From Dehalococcoidia bacterium (GTDB taxonomy: Bacteria; Chloroflexota; Dehalococcoidia; UBA3495; JAAXIE01): 9,092 nt of DNA. The notes beneath the pieces are model-generated. The model worked only from the letters and a program-made list of their open reading frames with translations. It did no database searches and had not been told where the DNA came from. The DNA lies in the NCBI GenBank assembly GCA_012270525.1, contig JAAXIE010000130.1, positions 1 through 9,092 on the forward strand. The letters run 5' to 3'. The first letter of the stretch is position 1. Every line of letters starts with the position of its first letter. Positions 5,455 through 9,092 of this stretch are shown one piece after another. Both the position numbers and the translations under genes were made by a program.

Positions 5455-6910
5455 GAGGCTTCCCTTCAGCCTGCCGGTCATCCTGGCGATTACCCAGGGC
5501 CAGCAACCCCACCAGTGCGACCATTCCTGCCGCCGCCAGCCCTGCTGCCATCAGGAACACTTCCCGGAAGGCCTCCACGAAGGCTTCGGGATTCAATTGC
5601 TCCTGTCCAGGCAGGACCCCCAAACCCAACTCGTGCTGCCCCATTCTTATGGCAAAGAGGCTGCCGAACACAGCCACGGAAATCACTCTCCCCATTGATT
5701 CGGCCACTCCCAAGGCACCGGAAGCCGTGGCGGCGCGGGCCCCCGGCACGCCGTCGAGGGTGAGGGTGTAGACGGTGGACATGGTGAGTCCAAGCCCGAA
5801 GCCGGTCACCATGATGCGAATAGCGACCATCCACATGGCGGCGTTCTCGCCGAGGTAGGCCATCCACGCAAGACCAATGGCCAGTACCGCCAGCCCGGTG
5901 GCGGCCACGTGCCGGGGGGCGATGCGGTCGGCCGCCCAACCCCCGATCAGGGCCGCCGCGGACATGGCCGCTGCGAGGGTTCCCAGCATCACCCCCAGGG
6001 AGCCCGCGCCCCGTCCCAGGATGTCGGAGATGTAGAAGGGGAAGATGAACCAGATCACGAACACACCGGTCCAGCCCAGCAGCACTCCCAAGCACGGTGC
6101 AACGAAGGCCCGGATTTTCAGGAGGGCCATATCCATGGCGGGCCAGGATGCGGTGCGTTCCACGTGCCATAGAAGCACCAACAGCAAGGGGGCCAAGGCG
6201 AGCATGACAATGGGGAGCGGCTCTCCCCATCCGCTCCGTCCTCCTACGTGCAACCCGATGACAAGAGCCACCAAGCTGCCGGAAAGGGCCAAGGCTCCGA
6301 GGATGTCCAGCGACCGGTCCCCAGCATGAGAGGCATCGCGCTGAAGCAGCAGCAAGCCCAGCAGGAAGACCGAGGCACTGATGGGCACCCTGGCGAGGAA
6401 TATCCACCGCCACCCCAGTGCCTCCACCAACACAGCGGCTCCGAGGGTGGCTGCCAGAAGCCCCAATGCTTGGCTGGAGAAGGCAATACCCATCACGCCG
6501 CCACGGCGGTGCGGGGGGAAGGCTTGGGCCGCAACAGCAGGGGAGGCTGCCAGGAGAATACCGGTGCCTATGCCCTGTATCACCCGCAAGCCGAAGATGG
6601 CATAGAGGTCGGGGGTCAGACCCACTGCCAGCAGGGCGATGGTGTTCAAGGCGGCCCCTACCAGAAAGACCCTCTTCAGCCCAAAGAGGTCCCCGGAACT
6701 GCCGGCGGCAACTGAAAGACCGGCCCGGGCCGCGACATGGGACACGATAATCCACTGGATGGTCTGCATGTCGGTGCCGAAGTCGGAGGTGATGGCAGGC
6801 AATGCCACGTTCACACCGGTGTCCATTGCTCCCAAGGCCAGCCCGGAGCCAGCGCACAAAGCCACCAACCAACGCCGGTAGCGGGTAAGGGTCTCCTCTG
6901 AGGTGGTCAA
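5447..6910 (-). CDS. MFS transporter, DHA2 (EmrB/QacA) type
   Basis: This 487-residue integral membrane protein is a major facilitator of the 14-helix DHA2 drug:proton antiporter group, judged by length and motifs. The N-terminal block reads MDTGVNVALPAITSDFG (29-45), the DHA2 form of helix 1 with acidic D30. Motif A is SGDLFGLKRVFLVG (72-85). Motif B is LRVIQGIGTGILLA (108-121). The motif C region is altered: LGLLAATLGAAV (149-160) lacks the usual Gly-Pro, and the following WRWIF is joined to LARVPI instead of the usual NVPI. It probably exports drugs or small metabolites. The start is TTG at 6910, 37 nt after the stop of the phosphatase gene; no strong ribosome binding site is visible, so the start is less certain than the gene. 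It is probably co-transcribed with the phosphatase. Confidence 0.92.
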   Translation of the reverse strand: MTTSEETLTRYRRWLVALCAGSGLALGAMDTGVNVALPAITSDFGTDMQTIQWIIVSHVAARAGLSVAAGSSGDLFGLKRVFLVGAALNTIALLAVGLTPDLYAIFGLRVIQGIGTGILLAASPAVAAQAFPPHRRGGVMGIAFSSQALGLLAATLGAAVLVEALGWRWIFLARVPISASVFLLGLLLLQRDASHAGDRSLDILGALALSGSLVALVIGLHVGGRSGWGEPLPIVMLALAPLLLVLLWHVERTASWPAMDMALLKIRAFVAPCLGVLLGWTGVFVIWFIFPFYISDILGRGAGSLGVMLGTLAAAMSAAALIGGWAADRIAPRHVAATGLAVLAIGLAWMAYLGENAAMWMVAIRIMVTGFGLGLTMSTVYTLTLDGVPGARAATASGALGVAESMGRVISVAVFGSLFAIRMGQHELGLGVLPGQEQLNPEAFVEAFREVFLMAAGLAAAGMVALVGLLALGNRQDDRQAEGKPLL

Positions 6911-6947
6911 GGAGCCTGCGCTGCCAACTGGCCGACGTAGAGCACTC

Positions 6948-7670
6948 CTAGGATCCCTTGCCGATCGTGGAGGGGACGGATATGGCCCCCGCTTGGAGGG
7001 CCCGTTGCAGGCTGGCGCGCTGAGGGCGGTTCAGCCCAACATGGCTGCGCCTCGAACGCATCTGGGCCACGGCATCATCCACGGTGGCGGCCCTGCCGGT
7101 GGCCAGCATGAGGGCGGTAGCAAAGGTAGCCGACCTCCCGTGACCCAGGGTGCACTGTACCAGCAGGACGTCGCCTGCACGCAAGCGCTGCAGCCCCCAA
7201 TCCACTCCCTCCGAGAGCTGCTCCACGGTGGGGCCGGAAGCATCCAGGACCGGGACTGCCAGGTAATGCTCCGGATCGGATGGTGCGCCTGGATCACGGG
7301 GTATCTCGGCGCACACATCCAAGACCGCGGAAACCTCATACGTGGAGAGTGCCGCCCGGTCCCACGCAAGTATTCGACCACCCACCAGGAGCCCGTGTCC
7401 CAAATCGGTGGCGGCCGGTTCGCGGGTCGCCAACCGCACCAGCACGACGTTCACGTACCGGCTGAGAACGAACGGCAGATAGGCCAGTAGCCACAACAGC
7501 GGGATAGAACCGTTGGGCTTCTTGAGGAAGAGTCTGCCCCCCATGCCATTGGACCGCTGCACCAGGTAGGCAACGGCAGGAATCAGTTGCGACAGGGCCA
7601 CCCAGAACAGTAAGCCCGCCACCACTGCCAGCAACCCGTCCAACAGCAGAACGCCGCCAGCGATGAGCAC
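6948..7670 (-). CDS. Membrane-anchored dual-specificity protein phosphatase
   Basis: The C-terminal half (about residues 90-230 of 240) is a dual-specificity phosphatase domain. The P-loop is VQCTLGHGRSAT with Cys173 as nucleophile and Arg179 as phosphate binder (C-x5-R). D143 in VPVLDASGPT is the probable general acid, and RSHVGLNRPQ follows as in the family. The usual His before the catalytic Cys is Gln here. The N-terminus is hydrophobic: segments near 2-37 and 55-80 look membrane-embedded, so the catalytic domain is probably tethered to the inner membrane facing the cytoplasm. The target may be phosphoproteins, or lipid phosphates as in PTPMT1-like enzymes; the sequence does not decide. 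The start given is GTG at 7670, but this has no ribosome binding site and cuts into the first helix. The frame stays open upstream to about 7862, and CTG at 7706 with AGGAG 6 nt before it would add 12 residues and complete the helix. Confidence 0.82.
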   Translation of the reverse strand: MLIAGGVLLLDGLLAVVAGLLFWVALSQLIPAVAYLVQRSNGMGGRLFLKKPNGSIPLLWLLAYLPFVLSRYVNVVLVRLATREPAATDLGHGLLVGGRILAWDRAALSTYEVSAVLDVCAEIPRDPGAPSDPEHYLAVPVLDASGPTVEQLSEGVDWGLQRLRAGDVLLVQCTLGHGRSATFATALMLATGRAATVDDAVAQMRSRRSHVGLNRPQRASLQRALQAGAISVPSTIGKGS

Positions 7671-7754
7671 CGCGGCTACCAGCGCGAACCCCGATGCCTG
7701 TCTCAGTGAATTCTCCTGTGGAAGGGATGGCGGACCTGAGGACGCACCGAGCGG

Positions 7755-7764
7755 GCTATCATAG
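7755..7764 (-). promoter_or_regulatory. CTATGATAGC element, minus copy (-10-like for the phosphatase gene)
   Basis: CTATGATAGC on the minus strand includes TATGAT (five of six matches to the -10 consensus). It lies about 50 nt before the CTG candidate start of the phosphatase. No clear -35 is seen. The same 10-mer recurs in opposite orientation at 7847-7856. Confidence 0.35.
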
Positions 7765-7846
7765 TCAGCCTTCGTGGAGGATGGCAGCGGACTCTTGGTC
7801 CTGCGAGGCGAGCAAACTCTTTCAGAAGGGGCCAGTAAGTTTCCCG

Positions 7847-7856
7847 CTATGATAGC
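7847..7856 (+). promoter_or_regulatory. CTATGATAGC element, plus copy (-10-like for the metallophosphoesterase gene)
   Basis: This is the plus-strand copy of the same 10-mer, again containing TATGAT. RNA would start near 7860, about 27 nt before the TTG start at 7887, leaving room for that gene's ribosome binding site. The 180-nt divergent region 7707-7886 shows nothing else that I can support. Confidence 0.4.
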
Positions 7857-7874
7857 ATCCGGTCATTGGCTGGC

Positions 7875-7880
7875 AGGAGG
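7875..7880 (+). promoter_or_regulatory. Ribosome binding site fixing a TTG start
   Basis: AGGAGG lies 6 nt before TTG at 7887. An upstream in-frame TTG at 7866 would place this site inside the coding region, so 7887 is the better start. Confidence 0.75.
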
Positions 7881-7886
7881 GAACCG

Positions 7887-8360
7887 TTGCTGCTGGGCGT
7901 AGTATCCGATACCCACGGGTACATGGACCCGCGGGTCGCACCGCTCCTACAGGGCGTCGATCACATACTGCACGCTGGCGACATTGGCAAGGGGGACATC
8001 CTGGGCCAGTTGTCCCGGATCGCCCCGTTGACGGCGGTGCGGGGAAACAACGACCGGGAGCCACCGGAATCGCTCTACCCGGAAGAGGTCACACTGGAGT
8101 TCGAGGGGTGTCGCATCTATCTGACGCACCAGGTAAAGGTTCCAAAGGATTCCAGGAGCCGCTCGCTGACGCCTTATTGCGAAGCTGGCTTGAACGTAGT
8201 GGTCTCAGGTCACAGCCACATCGCCCTGGAGAGGCAGGTGGGCAACATCCTGTTCTTCAACCCTGGGGCCGCTGGCAAACGACGCTTCAACGTGGTGCCA
8301 TCAATCGGGCTACTTGACGTGTCCGAGGGAAGAGCGAGCAGCACGGTGGTGCCATTGTAG
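7887..8360 (+). CDS. YfcE/MJ0936-family metallophosphoesterase
   Basis: This 157-residue protein is a small calcineurin-like phosphoesterase of the YfcE/MJ0936 type, cytosolic enzymes that hydrolyse phosphodiesters with two metal ions. All metal-binding blocks are present: SDTHG (D8, H10), HAGDIGK (D32), RGNND (N54), THQ (H81) and SGHSH (H109, H111), then FNPGAAGKRR. The usual THGH is shortened to THQV, but the first histidine is kept. Its length is usual for the family (about 155-180). The start is TTG at 7887, set by AGGAGG 6 nt upstream; it gives MLLGVVSDTHG, the expected N-terminus. It is divergent from the phosphatase gene and is followed by a histidine phosphatase that has its own promoter. 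The physiological substrate is unknown. Confidence 0.92.
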   Translation: MLLGVVSDTHGYMDPRVAPLLQGVDHILHAGDIGKGDILGQLSRIAPLTAVRGNNDREPPESLYPEEVTLEFEGCRIYLTHQVKVPKDSRSRSLTPYCEAGLNVVVSGHSHIALERQVGNILFFNPGAAGKRRFNVVPSIGLLDVSEGRASSTVVPL

Positions 8361-8415
8361 GATCCGACCGCTTGTTGGACTGAGTCAATGGTTCCAAGCG
8401 CGACCGAAAGGATCC
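8360..8415. repeat. Nested inverted repeat after the metallophosphoesterase gene
   Basis: GGATCC at 8360-8365 and 8410-8415 can pair as an outer stem. Inside, CGCTTG (8369-8374) pairs with CAAGCG (8395-8400) and extends by a few pairs past a TT bulge to a loop at 8381-8390. It begins at the stop codon of the upstream gene, so it may protect or end that mRNA. No T-run follows the stem directly; a poor 4-bp GGGT/ACCC stem with five T follows at 8422-8441. Confidence 0.4.
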
Positions 8416-8427
8416 GGTCCCGGGTCT

Positions 8428-8457
8428 TTGACACCCTTTTTGGGCTGGTGCTATCAT
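8428..8457 (+). promoter_or_regulatory. Strong sigma70-type promoter of the histidine phosphatase gene
   Basis: TTGACA (8428-8433), an 18-nt spacer and TATCAT (8452-8457) preceded by TG at 8449-8450 make an almost consensus promoter with an extended -10. RNA should start near 8464, only about 3 nt before the TTG start at 8467. This argues that longer in-frame extensions of the gene are not translated. Confidence 0.75.
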
Positions 8458-8466
8458 CGCGCCGGT

Positions 8467-9090
8467 TTGAGGCTCATACTGGTACGGCACGGCCAAACGC
8501 CTTGGAACGCTGAGGGCCGGTTCCAGGGTCAGGGAGATACGGGCCTCACTGAACTGGGAATCGAGCAGGCCAAGCGGGCTGCCTCAGCCCTGGCCACCCT
8601 CGAAGTAACGGCTATCTATTCCAGTCCCCTTCCCCGCGCTCTTCGGACGGCCCAGGAAATCGGCCAGGAACTCTCCCTGGATATTGTTCCCTCGGACGGG
8701 TTGAAGGAAATCAACTTGGGCGCGCTGGAAGGCATCACGGGGCCGGTGATGCGCGAGAAATACCCTGAGGTGTTCGACACGTGGAACCAACACCCTGGGC
8801 GAATCGCATTTCCCGGAGGCGAGTCGTTGCGACAACTGCAGCGCAGGGCGTGGAAGGCGGTCCAACGGATCGAGGAAGCCCACCCCGACGGCACCGTGGT
8901 CGCGGTCTCCCATAATTTCGCCATCAATGCCATAGTGAGCCGCTTCCTGGGGCTGCCACTATCCCGCTTTCACCGGGTCCGGGTGGACTTGGGGTCCTTC
9001 ACGGTACTGGAAGCCGGTTCACGCTACCGTCACTTGGTGCAGTTCAACGACCGCTGCCACCTGACCGGCCTGCCTGGAACCGGAGGCTGA
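8467..9090 (+). CDS. Histidine phosphatase family protein (phosphoglycerate mutase-like)
   Basis: This 207-residue protein is a histidine-phosphatase superfamily member. MRLILVRHGQTPWN holds the phospho-accepting H8 in the RHG motif. SSPLPRALRTA carries R57, EINLGALEG holds the acid E81, and VAVSHN holds the second catalytic His149. The length and motifs fit the cofactor-independent-of-tetramer group often annotated as phosphoglycerate mutase, alpha-ribazole phosphatase (CobC) or broad-specificity phosphatase; no cobalamin gene is nearby, so I do not name it further. The frame is open upstream to 8314, but a near-consensus promoter at 8428-8457 and the family N-terminus place the start at TTG 8467. 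No ribosome binding site can fit in the predicted 3-nt leader. The stop codon is TGA at 9088-9090. Confidence 0.92.
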   Translation: MRLILVRHGQTPWNAEGRFQGQGDTGLTELGIEQAKRAASALATLEVTAIYSSPLPRALRTAQEIGQELSLDIVPSDGLKEINLGALEGITGPVMREKYPEVFDTWNQHPGRIAFPGGESLRQLQRRAWKAVQRIEEAHPDGTVVAVSHNFAINAIVSRFLGLPLSRFHRVRVDLGSFTVLEAGSRYRHLVQFNDRCHLTGLPGTGG

Positions 9091-9092
9091 GC

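Noticed and set aside
5490..6872. Long minus-strand open frame of 460 codons inside the MFS gene.
   Set aside because: It is a shadow frame of GC-rich coding sequence, rich in Arg, Gly and Pro, with no recognisable domain; the overlapping frame is a clear transporter.
7866..7886. TTG at 7866 as start of the metallophosphoesterase.
   Set aside because: The AGGAGG at 7875-7880 would lie inside the coding region; TTG at 7887 is correctly spaced from it and matches the family N-terminus.
8422..8441. GGGT/ACCC stem followed by five T as an intrinsic terminator.
   Set aside because: The stem has only 4 bp, and its bases form the -35 of the next promoter.
1..9092. Mobile element, CRISPR array, tRNA or rRNA.
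   Set aside because: No transposase or integrase motif, regularly spaced repeat, cloverleaf or rRNA-like stretch was seen on either strand by eye.

Overview
The window is GC-rich, densely coded bacterial chromosome. It holds nine protein genes, the first cut by the left edge, and I see no rRNA, tRNA, CRISPR array, insertion sequence or phage gene. The mix of a Ku/LigD-type end-joining pair, an LmbE-type deacetylase, transporters and small hydrolases, with several GTG/TTG starts, fits a free-living environmental bacterium. A Chloroflexota-like lineage is my guess from the protein style, but nothing here proves taxonomy.

Region 1 (1-2525, minus strand) is a repair operon in the order LigD-type ATP-dependent DNA ligase, Ku, DUF72 protein. 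The ligase carries only the catalytic and OB-fold domains, with no polymerase or phosphoesterase domain. Ku follows after 74 nt with a strong ribosome binding site. The DUF72 gene starts 2 nt after the Ku stop codon and runs off the left edge. Together they form a reduced non-homologous end-joining module with an uncharacterised third member.

Region 2 (2526-4391, plus strand) starts at a 94-nt divergent promoter region holding a perfect 12-bp palindrome. It then carries a PIG-L/LmbE zinc deacetylase and, 122 nt later, an alpha/beta hydrolase. The hydrolase converges on the next gene with only 8 nt between stop codons.

Region 3 (4400-7706, minus strand) holds, in transcription order, a membrane-anchored dual-specificity phosphatase, a DHA2-type MFS exporter and an EamA/DMT transporter. 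A perfect extended -10 element (TGCTATAAT) overlaps the MFS stop codon and probably gives the EamA gene its own promoter.

Region 4 (7707-9090, plus strand) is divergent from region 3. It has a YfcE/MJ0936-type metallophosphoesterase and then a histidine phosphatase (phosphoglycerate-mutase-like). The second gene has the best promoter of the window (TTGACA, 18 nt, TGCTATCAT), which ends only 9 nt before its TTG start.

No gene-free stretch exceeds 300 nt; the longest are about 180-220 nt (7671/7707-7886) and about 120 nt (3484-3605). The most noteworthy points are the DUF72 gene coupled to Ku and ligase, the stripped-down ligase, and promoters placed so close to start codons that leaderless transcripts are likely. 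I found no clearly new multi-gene system; most of the window is ordinary housekeeping and accessory content.
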